This document shows, one piece after another, positions 34,813 to 52,000 of a stretch of DNA of 64,000 bases. This stretch comes from Lampris incognitus. Lineage: Eukaryota > Chordata > Actinopteri > Lampriformes > Lampridae. The first letter of the stretch is position 1, and every line of letters begins with the position of its first letter. The translations under genes and the position numbers were made by a program. The notes beneath the pieces were generated by a model, which worked only from the letters and a program-made list of their open reading frames with translations, did no database searches and was not told the origin of the DNA. The stretch lies in contig NC_079217.1 in the NCBI RefSeq assembly GCF_029633865.1, positions 53,838,979-53,902,978 of the forward strand, written 5' to 3'.

Positions 34813-34950
34813 GATCCCAACCGTCCACCCTGCTCCCAGGGTCGCGGGGGTGCTGGAGCCTATCCCAGCATTCCTTGGGCGGCAGGCGGGGAGACACCAT
34901 GGACAGTCCGCAGGACAAGCGGTTTCGATAATGGATGGATGGATGGTGTG
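34813..34950 (+). repeat. Ubiquitous teleost repeat ending (ATGG)n
   Basis: GGGTCGCGGGGGTGCTGGAG, CCTATCCCAGC and a final ATGGATGGATGG are hallmarks of a repeat found across fish genomes. Immediately downstream of the hAT element. Confidence 0.75.
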
Positions 34951-36860
34951 AAAGATAAATGGCAGCAACGCAATTTCAAACGTCTATCTCCAGTCCATGT
35001 TTGAAGGCTTTTTGAATAACGGGACTGATGCACTGCTGGTCTAAAGGACCGGATACTACAATACAGTCTATATAAATTATAAACTTTATTGTTTCAACCC
35101 CACTGTGGTCAGTGGTTTATCAAGTCTACACAGCATTTTCTGTGCACAGACTAACCTCCCCCCCCATCGTAAAGGTGAATGGGGACTATGGCTTTATATA
35201 CATCATCGAGAAGAAACACTGAGATCTTAAGTTATTGGCCCTGCGCTTTGGCAGTTCCATAAAAGATGTTAGTTTCGCTTCTATTTTTAGGTTTTGTTTT
35301 TGTTTCGTTTTTTTATATGCCAGTACCTTTAGTGTGAAATACATGATCTCTTATTGCACTGAACCATTGCTAGGTTCTGTGCAGTCTGGGGACCTCAAAC
35401 CCGCCGGGGCCCCATGATAGTTCTCAAGATGAACGTGCCAATTATCTCTTGATTAGTATCAGCCATTATACCGTGGTCCAAAACGAACATATGGAGTATC
35501 ATAGAGCTATCTAATCAGCACAAGTACCAATCAAATTTGAGGGAGAACTGATACTTTTCAATCGCCTGGGGGAAAAAAAATCTGCTTTTAAATGTCATGC
35601 TTCATATGCCTTGCACGCCTTTGCTTAGAAAAGCAAAGAATCCAGTGGCTGGCGAGCTACACATTACCCTCAGTTCTTTCTAATATACTGGGGTCTGACA
35701 TATTTTGTTTTTAGCAGTAGAATGGCCACCCTGTTTCCAGCGCATCTGGGTTCAAATCATGTTTGAATGAGTTTCTGATCTATCAACGTGTTATTGATTA
35801 AGTCTCCAGAGCAGTGCACTTGGTCTGTCCTTTCATTCTCATGTCTATTGATTCCTAACTGAGGTAAACAAAAAACAAAAAAAATCATTTATTTATACTA
35901 TCATATATAATATCATACCATTAGACAGATATATACTTTAACGTCATATACATACCAAACAGAGGGGGCATCAGTAAGTAGCCTGTCTACCTGTCTCTTC
36001 TGCTATGCAGGGTGCGGGCTGTGGCTCAAGACTTCTCTCTGCTGGTCACACGAGAGACCGAAATGAAACCCACTCCAGAATGACGTCCTTCCTCCGTTTT
36101 CCTGTTGGTGCATTTTCTAATAAATGCGAAAACATTGAGCTGAATGTGAAATTTAGACCTTAAGCTAGACATATTTTCCTTCATCAAATGAGAATGAGAC
36201 TCCTGCTCTGAGCCCAGTGCAAAAACAATAAAAAGGACATGGACACAGTTTTTTGTTTTTGTTTGGTTTTTTTGTTGAGGGGGGGGGGGTTAGTAATGAA
36301 CTGATGAAAACCTTATTAGGCCATGTGAATGACAGGACAGTGGCTTCAGAAACCTCTACCAAGACCAAATACCAGAAGCCTGTTCGTGCACAGATCGTCG
36401 CCAGAGATTACTCGTTAAAATGTGCTGGCAACGGGACCATACACATGAATGTTATTTCGTGATAAGAAAACCCCTCAAATCACTCTTCCCTTCAGCAGCA
36501 GTTCTTAAATGAATGTAACAACACTTGGAAATTCATTAGCAAGTTGTTATGCCTTGCACAGCACATGGGCTTACATCAATAAATGTTATAACAGGATGAT
36601 CGAATATCGTTATTATTTTTATTAATTTTAACATAATAGAAAACAGCCTCACTAATGCATCCTGATGCCAACATGCATACGTATACACATCGCTTTCTGA
36701 TCCCTCCTCTTGCACCACGTCTGTACATATAGGGAACACGTGCGCCATCTGTCTAAGATTGACGTGGAATATGAAGGCAAAAAAAAAGAAAAACAACCCA
36801 AAACAACCTTAAACCTCGCGAGAGTACCGCCGTAGCAGAGGAGAAGGGTTTGGTTTTCAA
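34951..36860. other. Spacer upstream of bcl7b, no gene seen
   Basis: AT-rich sequence with homopolymer runs. The last 100 bases before 36860 (CTCGCGAGAGTACCGCCGTA at about 36815) may hold the bcl7b start site: TCTCGCGAGA-like elements are found in TATA-less promoters, and here the core CTCGCGAGA is present. Confidence 0.45.
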
Positions 36861-36880
36861 GTTATAAGATGCATCTGTAG

Positions 36881-40905
<4,025 letters not shown>

Positions 40906-42090
40906 CTTACCTATAACTTACCTTTCATCAGAACACAAACAGACCCTGTTCTAAGTTTATTGTAAGCATCAGCATAGCATTATCTAAATAAGTTCAAAAT
41001 ATTCAATTCTACTTTTGATGCATGTGCTCAGATATTGTACAGAAGCGCATAACAAACAAGAAAAAGAAGCTTTTATTATTAAGGCTCTTTTTTTAACTTG
41101 TGCTTATGGTCAGATATGTTTCTCGCTTACCGTTTCTCCTTCGTGTTTTTCAGGATGACATTTATGATAAATTGGTCTTAGATCTGATGCCCTGCTATGT
41201 AAAACTGATGACACAATCTATGTTTTCACAGCACAAGAAAAATAATGATCAGTTGTACAAAACTACTGTTTATCTAATATGTTCATGCTCAGTTTGATAA
41301 TAATAAACTGTCCCCCGCTCCAAAAAAAACCAAAACTTTACATAATACCGGAATGTATGATAAGGTAAGAAACTTTACTCACCTGTACCTTGCTTTTGCA
41401 TATTTATATGTTATATTGTGATTACATTGCTTTGGCATATTTATCTGTTATATTTTGGTATTTTTAAACTTAAAAGCAAATTTAAAAAGTAGGACTTTTT
41501 TACTTCAATTTATGCGGACAAATGTTTTAGAATACACTGTTTGAGATCAAATATGCCTGTAAACAGCTTTTGCTCATTCTTTCAAAAAAGGTAAAATCTT
41601 TGTTTCCAGTTTATGCAGATGTTTAGATGTGCCAATCAATATGAATACAATGCATGAGTTTTAAAAAGGGCATTTAGGTTTAGCTCCTAGCTTTCATTGT
41701 AAGCATAAAATGCAACTGTTCCTATTCATTGTGATACACTTTACTCACGTTTAAAGGTGACGGTGTTATTGTAAACCACTATAAATGTTATTTTCAGTTT
41801 CAACTGATGTCACCGGCCTTGGAATAATTCCACAACTATGCAATGTATGTACAGCAGTTAATGTACTAAAGCTTTGGTTGAAACTTACCAGACGTTGTGA
41901 AAGCATCACCCATAGAGATAGTGTTGCTGTTTCATCCTATCGTCATAAACTCTGGCTATAAGCTTTGTGACTGTTTATCAAATCTCTTTCAAATGGTGTC
42001 CTCAAAGTTGATATAGAAACCCATTTATGTCATAAAACTCTCACCATTTCTGTGTTCAAAAATAAACTATCTTAAAAACCAAGGATGATT
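40906..42090 (+). other. bcl7b 3' UTR and downstream region
   Basis: No coding. Candidate poly-A signals are AATAAA at about 41301 (GATAATAATAAACTG) and about 42060 (AAAAATAAACTATC). Which one is used cannot be told from sequence. Confidence 0.5.
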
Positions 42091-42099
42091 TTTTTTAAA

Positions 42100-43056
42100 A
42101 ATTTCATTCTCAGCTAGCAAACGGAAGACGCAATAGTTTTGACAGCGCCTGACCCCTGACCCGTCATCCTATATTTTGGGGGCAGCGCCGAAGAAGAGGC
42201 CGCGCTCGTTTGAAGGGGTGGGTTGGGACTGGATAATTGACAGGACCGGAATAACCACTGAGTGATTTCTGATCACCGTATTGGCTGAGGGTGCCGTACT
42301 TTGCGCAGCCAATCAAATGAGCCGTGGGGCGGGCCGAAGGCATAGTCGCGCTGGCTGCCGGGGAACTAAGCGAAGAGGCTGTACCGATTCGTGCCGGTGG
42401 ACTAAGAAACTCCCGCCATTTCAGCGAGGATTTACCCTCTCGATTGATCCGGCTTACTTTTGCCTCAAGGATTGCTAACACGTTTTTTTTCTCCCCCCTG
42501 ACCGACTGTTAAAAAAAGAAGGAATAAGAAAAAAATGCGTCAGAGGCCATCGATTTAGTGGGAACAGGCTTCAGTTCTCAGCCGGAGTATAGAAAGGGAG
42601 AGAGAGAGATAGAGAGAAGTGGACCCGCCGCCGGAGCGAGCTTTCAGCGTTGCCGCGAGTTTGATTTGGGCAGAGGTTGAGCCCCGGCAGCCTTTAGCCG
42701 GACGAGCTGAAGTTCCTCAACTTATCCAAGAGGTTCCTGCCCGATCGTTCGGCTCGTTTCAGATACAACATGTCGCCCCCGCTTGGGAATGGGAAGAGGG
42801 ATGCGACGAGGCTGGCGGCGAGAAGTGTCGTGTTGTTGTTTTGAACCAGCGTACAAATTAGCCGAGCTAACCGCTACACGTTGAAAGCACCGGGCCTGCC
42901 GGCGGGTAGCGTGGGACGTGCTAAGCGCTAGCCACTGACGTTCCGGCGTACTCGGGATACATGCTAAGGCTACATTGTGTTATTTTCTACAGCCAGTTTT
43001 GCCACGCCGCATTTTAGTTGTACGGCAACCGCCAAGTGTGCCGTCTTGCGTTCGCG
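42100..43056 (+). promoter_or_regulatory. CpG-rich baz1b promoter and 5' UTR
   Basis: CpG-dense, purine-rich in part (GGGAGAGAGAGAGATAGAGAG near 42596), with CCAAT-type blocks (CAGCCAATCAAATG near 42307) and no convincing TATA box. It leads to the baz1b ATG at 43057 (context TTCGCGATGG). Short ATG frames within the island are not recognisable proteins; some could be uORFs. Confidence 0.65.
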
Positions 43057-46000
43057 ATGGCGCCGCTTTTGGGCCGGAAACCTTATCCGCTGGCTAAGCC
43101 GCTAGCCGAGCCGCCAGGCCCGGGTGAGGATGTGTACATCATTGAACACAGCAAGGAGGCCTTCAGGAACAAAGAGTATCCTTTCTCGTCATGTCGAAGC
43201 CCCCAAACGAGGAAGACGTCCGCCCAGCTGGCAAGCGATCTACCTGCCGCTGACTTTCCATATGTACACAACAGCGCAACCAGCTAGCACAGCGTATCTA
43301 TTGGGCCGGGTGCCCGTCCATTATTTTTGTATTGTTTGCCCGCACAGACTGTACATAAAGGGTCGGCCAGCAGTCTCGCTTGTTGACGTTACGACACCTT
43401 GCTAGCTAGTGATGATCGAGTTACTGTTTTGTTTCTAATTCCGGCCACGGTGAGGAGTTTTTGTGAATGTAACATGGCATTCATCTCGTTAGAAGTTTAA
43501 CAGGCTTGTTTAAAGTCGTAGTCTTGTTTTCACAACCGTAATTGTCGGAGCTACTACCACTGTCACAGGCGTATGGGGTTAGCATGCTAACGCTAGTTGC
43601 TGGGTCAGCTAGCTCCGTTTTGTAACTGTCACAATAGCTCGTCGGCTGCTTGCCGGCTGCTGCCTGTGCTCGGATGGGTTAATTTAGCTAGTGGTCTGGG
43701 AAAGCCGCGGAGAGTGGCGTGCGTAGCCGCCTAGCTTAGAAGAAACTGCCAGTTAGCACGTTTTTAGCTCATTCCCGGTCACTGATTTGGGATACCTTAT
43801 CCGACCTGGATAATTAACTGTTAAAAGTCACGAATGGCTTTTGTCTAGGGAACCGTAGCGAGCAGTCCACTAACTAGCCTGCGTCTTGACGTGTTGCTGT
43901 GAAAGTATTAGCTGTGGCTTTCTGAAATGAAGAATAGAGAAGTTATTTCCCAAACGTAACGTGTAAGGCTATCACTAATTGTCCCAGTTTGTTGATTATT
44001 TTAAATCGCCTTTGTAGTCTACCAGTACACCATTGCTGGTGGGTTTTTAAGTCATAGCCGGAAGCTTCTCCCGAGGCCGCACAAAACCAATTTAAGATCA
44101 GCAACATTGTAAATCTGTGTTGGTGAATGGGGAAACTGTTAGTCGGCTGTCAAGATTTACCTGAGCCACTAGAGTACAAACTTTTCTTAAAAGTCATTAG
44201 GTACCCCCCCCCCACACACACACACACTTTACTGTTTTTTCCTTATTTTTAAGTGCTTGCATATGTCATTTGATTTTGCTATGACATGACCGAATACATA
44301 AGTTGGAAAATTATGTCCCAGCCTCTTATTTACTGACTTAAATTGGTTCACGACCCAATAAATTAGTCTCTAGTGGTTGGCTTGTGTGTTTGGACTGGGC
44401 AAGATATTGTTGGAAATTCAGATGGCCCTATCAGTACCAATTCATTTTCGATGGAGACAGTCTTCCTATGCATATGAAGTGGTCTTTCTGCTTACCTGCT
44501 TTCCCAAACCCTCTTGAATGCAGCATTTTCCTTAATAAAATGGTTACAGAGAATATGAGGCACGCCTGCAGAGGTATAGTGAACGCATCTGGACATGCAA
44601 GAGCACTGGCAGCAACCAGCTCACACACAAGGAAGCATGGGAAGAAGAGCAAGAAGTCACAGAATTGTTAGTTTTGAGTCTTAAGTTTCTACTTTTTATT
44701 TCTGTATTGCATGCATGATGTGGCATTATTAATTTAACAGCAACTGTAAGGACTTACTGTCCTTGGTGAGTAAAGTCGCAGATTCATGAAGGGCAGGCTG
44801 GACTTAACAGGCAAAGGCATGTGCATATATTTGGAGAAAGCAACGCTTTTAGTCAAGTAGCCCAGAAAAGCTTTAGTCATCTCATTTGTCTAGGAATACC
44901 CAGTTCAGTAATGGTTATAAAGATGTAGTTGCACCACAATGCAGTTTTGATTGTAAATGCAGAGGAGTATTTCATATCAGCTCAGTCGCATCATAAACGA
45001 GCACCGATTTCATCAAGTCACGGGACTTTATGCTTTCCTTTGGTTGGGTGGATATGGTAGTCCTCATTCTATTTAAAGGGCATGTGATTGAGTTAACCTT
45101 GAATCTGAAATGGGTTGGTGAGAAGGGTTTTATTTTGCCCTGCAAAAGGTGAGGGCAGACTCCAGCGTGAATTAGGATAATTTGATATCCTTCAGCACCA
45201 CGGACAGTCCATCCCACCAGTGTATATTGTAAGAGAAAGGAAGCCAACCTAAGGTCTAGATGTGTCCAGGAAAGACTTCACAGCAAAGCAGTGCTCAGCT
45301 GCTTGACGCTCGGCCATGTAGGATCATGAGCTGTATGTAAGCTATGTCTATTTATATCAGGCACAAGGTTTTGCTCCCCCTACTGGGCAGTCCCAACCCT
45401 TTGTTGCCTTGTTACGTAACGCTTGGGTTCAAGCTGCAAAGATTAAACCACGATTTTGAAAATTGGCAGTGTTCGGTATGTGAAGTGATTTAATTTGACC
45501 GTGAAAGGTATCCAGTTGCTGTAACATCAAAAACCTAGATTCTAACTATTTTATGTTTTGGAGTCGACCTGGAGCCTGGATCATGTCAAGGGTTATACGT
45601 TACTTTGTATATTGAAAAACTGAGCTTTGGCAAACCCTAGCTGTGTGACAGATTCCATAATGGAACTGCCCCACATATGCTGCAGATTTTCTTCTGGTTT
45701 TAAACTCTACTAATTTTAATTTTATACAAGCACTTCACATTACAGAACGTGAGTGTAAAGGTATGACTCTGAGTAGGCCAGCCAGTTCGCTTTCAGCTGC
45801 AGTCCCCTAGCATAAGTTTGAAGATTAGGAGAAGAAACTGATGCTGATGGAAAGCATCATCACTGAAAGTGCAGCATGACGGGGACGACAGAAGCACTCT
45901 CATACTTTCGAGCCATTGTTTTAACTAGTAATGGATATATTTGTCAGTACTCTCAATACTGCCCATGTTGTGTGCATGCAGGCTGCAAGAGGAGTATCCC

Positions 46001-49000
46001 CAGTGGTTTGAGAAGCCAGTCCTGGAGATGGTCCATCACAACACTGTGTCTCTTGACAAGCTGGTTGAAATGGCCTGGGTAGAGATCCTCACCAAATATG
46101 CTGTCGATGAAGAGTGCGACTTCCTGGTCAGTGGGTGCTACTGTTCCTGTTTTCAAGCACATTTGTTTGAATCTTGCTGAAACATGTATCTCCAAATTAG
46201 CCCCTCTGTCTTATTCGGTTTTTGGTATATTTAACATCGCAGAGGGAACATATTGTTGCCCCAGGGCGAATAAGACCTGTAGCCCTAGAGGTATTTGTAT
46301 TATGTACTTGATAAACCACAAAGGGGTTCTTTGTACATGATGTGTTAAAAAAAAATCGATTCCCCCCCCCTCATGTTTTTTAATGTCTTTGCAATGATTT
46401 CTTAAATAAGTTGAAAGTCTTTAAACACTGAAACTGAAACACAGTTTGTTTTTTTCTAGAAATCACTGACTCATTCCTATTTTCTTGTAAGGTTGGAAAA
46501 GATAAAAGTTTTCGAGTGAAAGTGGTGAAGATCCATCCCCTGGAAATCCCAGAGGGTGAGACAGGGGAGAAGAAGTTGGAGGGAGCTTGTGACTCTCCAT
46601 CCAGTGACAAAGAGAACGCTAGCCAGGAGAACCAGAGGAAGGAACCTCCTCCCAGAGAGGAGGAGAGCAGGAGAGAAAGTCTCAGTGAGTACTAGTAGAG
46701 GCAGTATGTAAACAACAGGGAAAATGGGTTTAAGATAAATCCAGTCTTTACATGGGGCCTGGACAAAAGTCAAAGTTGTTGTAAAATAAAGAGGGATACC
46801 ACAGTACTATTAACCGTCATCAGTAAAAGTGTTTTTATAAAGAATTTGTTGAAGCAAGTTTTGAGGACAGGTTGCCATAGAAGTCATGGAAAAATGGAGT
46901 CCACACACTAGATAATGCTCCCATGAATATTTCATGGTATACCACCAAGTGACGTTTCGAGCGTTTAAGCTCTTCTTCAGAGGTTAAGCAAAACAGTCCC
47001 CTCCCTTTAGGACAGCTGGTTTGAGGCTGAATGTTTTTGAGAGTGAGTTAGTTGGTCAAACTAGTGTTAAGAGTTGAAGTGTGACTGAAGTGTGAAAGCA
47101 CATGCTGAATATTAGGGGTGGGACTCTCTAGGCACCTCATGATTCAATTCCAATTCAGAAAGCTATAATGCAATTCTGAAATGATTGATGCATCTTGATG
47201 CATCAACATTTTTGATTTCTGTACATGATTTATTTTTTCTTACTGTGTGACTACTTGCTACTTTTAAAACAGCATATTTGTAATGATCCATAATTAAAAT
47301 AAACAGATGAATTTACTTCCATTATCTTTTATTAATGAAATAAAAAATGGAGGAGATGTCAACTGAAAGGTTACGTTTCCCAGCATTGCAAAGAGCCAAC
47401 AAGAAAAGAAACAAAAGTGTGCCTGTAGCAGCATCCTTGTAAATTAACACGGGCTTCAGCAAGACTGTAGCAATCACTTGATAACATAAAAAGCTGCCCT
47501 CATTCACAAATAAATAAAAGATTTCAACGGAAATCCTCCTGCTATGTGCAATGAGCACAGAATCCCTCAGACAAAAAAAAACCCAAAACAAAACATTTTG
47601 TTGTATATTAAAATCAAAAAGCTTTCATAAAAAACAACATGGAATTCTGTACCAGCTCTCATACAAAACTAATGGTTTCTGTGGAATGTGTAGTAAAACA
47701 ATAAATAATGGAGAAAATACAAATAATAGGCCACAATGAAATCATGGAAGTGCGACATAGCAAATGTGCTTAGCTGGTGAATGTAAGTTTTTGTGTAAGA
47801 ACAGGAGTTGGTCTACATGCTCCGGTGTAAGTGCTCCGCTCTGCAGTAACTATATCCCCTGCATATGAGACACGAGCTGCCAGTCATCAGTAATAAAGTG
47901 CGCAGTTGCGGTGACATAAGGTTCTGTAGCAATGGATGTCCATGCATCGCATGTTATTACTATCCTACCCACTTCCGTCAATGATTCCATGACTTTGGTT
48001 TTGGTTTCGTTGTTGAGTGTGGGTATTGCTGTTTTCAGTGAAAAAACATTGAGATGGGATGTTGTATCTCGGCTCCAAAGTGTGCTGCATAGCGTGAAAG
48101 CCCTGGTTCTCAATGACTGAGTAGGGGCTCAAATTGTTGGCAATAAAAGTTGCGATCGACTTTGGGATTCACTTCGTCCTTTCCGAGTTCGGTGGAAGAT
48201 TTGATATCACTTGTTCAATTGTTCTAAAATAACTAAAATATTTTATTTTAGTTAGACACAACTTGCGTAGTGTGGCTCTTGTCCAGGTCCCTTTTCCCTT
48301 CAACTTCATAGAAGCCAAAATGCTTCCATACGCTGTCTTTTAAGCCAGAGGGTGCCAGTTGGATTGTATCCAACTTCGTTTGCTCGCACTCAGCCATCCT
48401 TGCCAAAACTGAAGAAGTAGCCTAGCTTAGAACATAAACACGATGCACGTGTTTTACGTCTGTTACGTTTCACCATCCAGTTGGTTCAGTGGCAGCGTTC
48501 AGTACAGCCCAGTCACGAATTGAACTTTAAGTTTCCGATTATTGAGTGTTCTGCATCGAGACATAATCTTTTATGAGAGAATCTCGATGCATCTAAGAAT
48601 CGACCCCCCCCCCCCCACTGAATATACAGTCATATAGAGAGGATTGTAGGTTAGATAATTTTCAGAGTCTTCATTAAAGATACCTTAAATTCATGTGTGA
48701 TTGGGGGGTCATCATACGCAATTCTATGAAGAATTACAAACAAATTGAATTGAACATCTACAGATGTATATAGTATGACATCTATATATATATATATACT
48801 GGTAGAAAAGTGCCAGGAAAGACTACTACAGAAGCAATAGTTTGATGTGTGGCTTTAGCCAGCGTTTACATGAAAGTAGAAATATAATGTCCCTAAAAAA
48901 GGCTGGGGGCGGAGTAGTTACTTCAATTTTTTTTTGACCCCATTGATGATCAAACCTGGACTTATCAGTATAAAAGTGTGATCATGTACTTTTTGAGAGT

Positions 49001-52000
49001 CACAAAGCCAACTGGTTCTTCTAACTACTGCACAGTTAGGCATGTTATGTGTTGGCCTCAAAAGCCTCATACCTCATAGTTGACCAGATTTTACAGAGAA
49101 TACAAAATTTCCTGAAATAATCAATTTTTGTGAGAACCTCAGAATTATTTTTCTTTTTTATTTCTTTACAGGTGATCGAGCGAGGCGCTCACCAAGGAAA
49201 CTTCCCACTGTAATGAAAGAAGAAAAAAAGAAATGGGTGATGCCCAAATTCCTTCCACACAAGTATGATGTGAAACTAGTCACTGAGGATAAGGTTGGTT
49301 TTATCTTATTCATTACAAACCAAGGTTACTTCATTTTTGCAAGCTCATGACATTATGCTAGCACTCTTATCGCAGAACATAACGGACTTTAGCCTGCCAG
49401 CTATTTTGATTTCTGAATGATTGCTTAAGGATTGCTGTTGAAACTGGTTTAAGTAATTTCAGGCCTGCACTTTGTTTTGAAGCATGGCTGGTGGGTGATT
49501 TTCTTGAGGCAAAGAAGTGATACCTTTTTCCCCCCTAATGATATTTGCAGTATTGTTCAACAGTCTGTTCTTTATCCACATTGGCCCGAGTTGTTAATCC
49601 TCATTCTTTTTACTGGTAATAGTTTCGATTACGGGTGCCTCAACACACTGTCTGTGTATAATCAGCTTCTCACTTTGCAACTGGGGAAACAAGATATTGA
49701 CAAATTAAATACTTCAAACGTTGAGGCAATTTTACCAATGTCAGTATGAAACACTGATAACTGTAGCACACAGAGTTTGGACAGAAGAAATCAGAAGTCC
49801 CTTTCAGCTTAAACCAGTGTTATTTAAGCAACAGCAATCTTTTTGCCCTACAATATGCATTTAGTCTTTTATTTCTCTGAGGCAGCTTTCTGCACTTGTA
49901 ATAAAATTTTTGTAATTAAATAATGAGCAAAAAAAGCCAGCTGTATTCTTTGTAAACAAATTCTTTCCATTTGACTTCCCTGTAGGTGATCAGCGATGTC
50001 CCAGCAGACAGCCTGTTCAGAACAGAGCGTCCTCCAACTAAGGAGATCATGCGTTACTTCATCAGGCATTATGCTCTGAGATTGGGCATGGGAGAGAGTG
50101 CCCCTTGGGTAGTGGAGGATGAACTAGTTAAAAAATTTAACCTGCCCAGCAAATTCAGTGACTTTCTGCTCGATCCACAAAAGGTAAATTGCCAATTGTC
50201 AAATTCTACTTCTACTTCTACTTAAAGGGCTACAGTTATTTCCTCCCAAACTCATTTTCTTTGTGCTTATGTTTATGTTTTGAAGTTTTTAGCAGAAAAT
50301 CCATCAGCAAAGCGCAAAAGTTTGACTTCCTCCGAGGGCAAACCTAGCAAGAAACTTAAAACCTCTGACACCCCGAGAGAGGAGTCAGGAAATGAGAAAG
50401 GAGAGGAGGAGGAGGAGACGAAGAAGAAGAAGAAAAAAAGCACTCTCACCATGCCACTGAGTCCAACTCTTTGGGGGCACATGCAGGTTACCCAGCTTTC
50501 TTATCCATATTATAAGTCCTTATTGGACTTTGATGGTTATGAGGTCTGGCTTAAAAAATAGAGCTTTATGCAAAGTTTGCCAACCCCTTTTTAAATAAAA
50601 TGTTATATTCTCTTTATGTTTCAGAAAATGAATGGCACTCCGCTCAAGGTAAAGAATTCTGGATCCCCTAAAAAGGGAGAGGGCAAAAATGCAACTCCCT
50701 GTACTCCAAAATCTAGCAAAAAATCTGGAGACAAGAAAGATGGCAAGAAGACCGGAAAGAGTGGTGACAAAAAAATTAATGGCCTTAAAGCCTCTAAAAT
50801 GGATGGTAAATGTGGTGCTAAGACACCGAAAATGAAGCAAATGACTCTCCTGCACCTGGCCAAAAGCACTCCTGTTGGAAGCCCTAAGAAGAGGGCCCGC
50901 AGTATTAGTGTGGGGACACCTAAACTGGGAAAGCCCCTTCCCCCAATGGCTCTTCACCTTCTTCGTTACTATAAAGAGAACAAGGGCAAAGATGACAAAA
51001 AGAACGCCTTGTCCTCCCTCATCTCCAAGGCCGCCAAGGCCTTGTCCCAGGAGGATCGGGGTCGGCTGCCTGAGGAACTGCAGGAGCTGGTGCAGAAACG
51101 CTGGGAGCTGCTTGAACAAAAGAAGCGCTGGGCAGCCATGAGCGAAGAGGAGAGGCAGGAGGAGCTGAAGAAGAAGCGTGAGGAGCTCAAGGAGAAGCTG
51201 CGGGAAAAGGCCAAGGAGCGGCGGGAGAAGGAGATGCTGGCTCGCCGTGAACAGTCGCGCCGCTATGAGGACCAGGATATCCAAGGTGGTAAGAATCTGC
51301 CGACATTTAAACTGGTAGACATGCCTGAGGGGTTGCCCAACACCCTCTTTGGCGACATAGCTATGATAGTGGATTTCCTCAACTGCTACGCAGGGCTGCT
51401 GATGCCCGAAGACCAGTACCCCATCACCTCTGTGGCCTTAATGGATGCACTAGCAGGGGACAAATCTGGTTTTCTCTACTTGAACCGTGTTCTGGTGGTA
51501 CTACTCCAGACACTGCTACAGGATGAGCTTGCAGAGGGATACAGTGAGCTGGACATGCCTCTTTCAGAGATCCCCCTCACTATGCACTCTGTGTCAGAGT
51601 TGGTACGGTTGTGTCTGAGGCCGAGTGACTCTCATGGTGAAGAAAGCGGCCAGGGTTCGGAGGACTGGGGAGCTCTAGGGGATTTTGATGATATGACCAG
51701 CGAGTTCCTGGAGAGACTGGAGACTGCCGAGGTGTTCGAGCTAGACTCCCAGGAGAAGGTCAGCCTGCTGGTGGCTCTGTGCCACCGCATCCTCATGACC
51801 TACTCTGTTGAGGACCATGTTGATTCCATGCAGCAACGTTCAGCTGAGCTGTGGAAGGAGCGCCTGGCAACTCTCAAGGAGGTCAATGACCGCAAGAAGG
51901 CAGAGAAAAAACTACGCAAAGAGCTGGGTAAAGGTAGGTTGTTGTGTAGGGTTTTTTTTCTCCACTAAAAACTGAAGTTATGCCTATAACATCGAAATCA

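Noticed and set aside
50520..51284. 254-codon minus-strand open frame
   Set aside because: It is antisense to baz1b exon 8; its Leu-rich composition is the complement of Glu/Lys codons on the coding strand.
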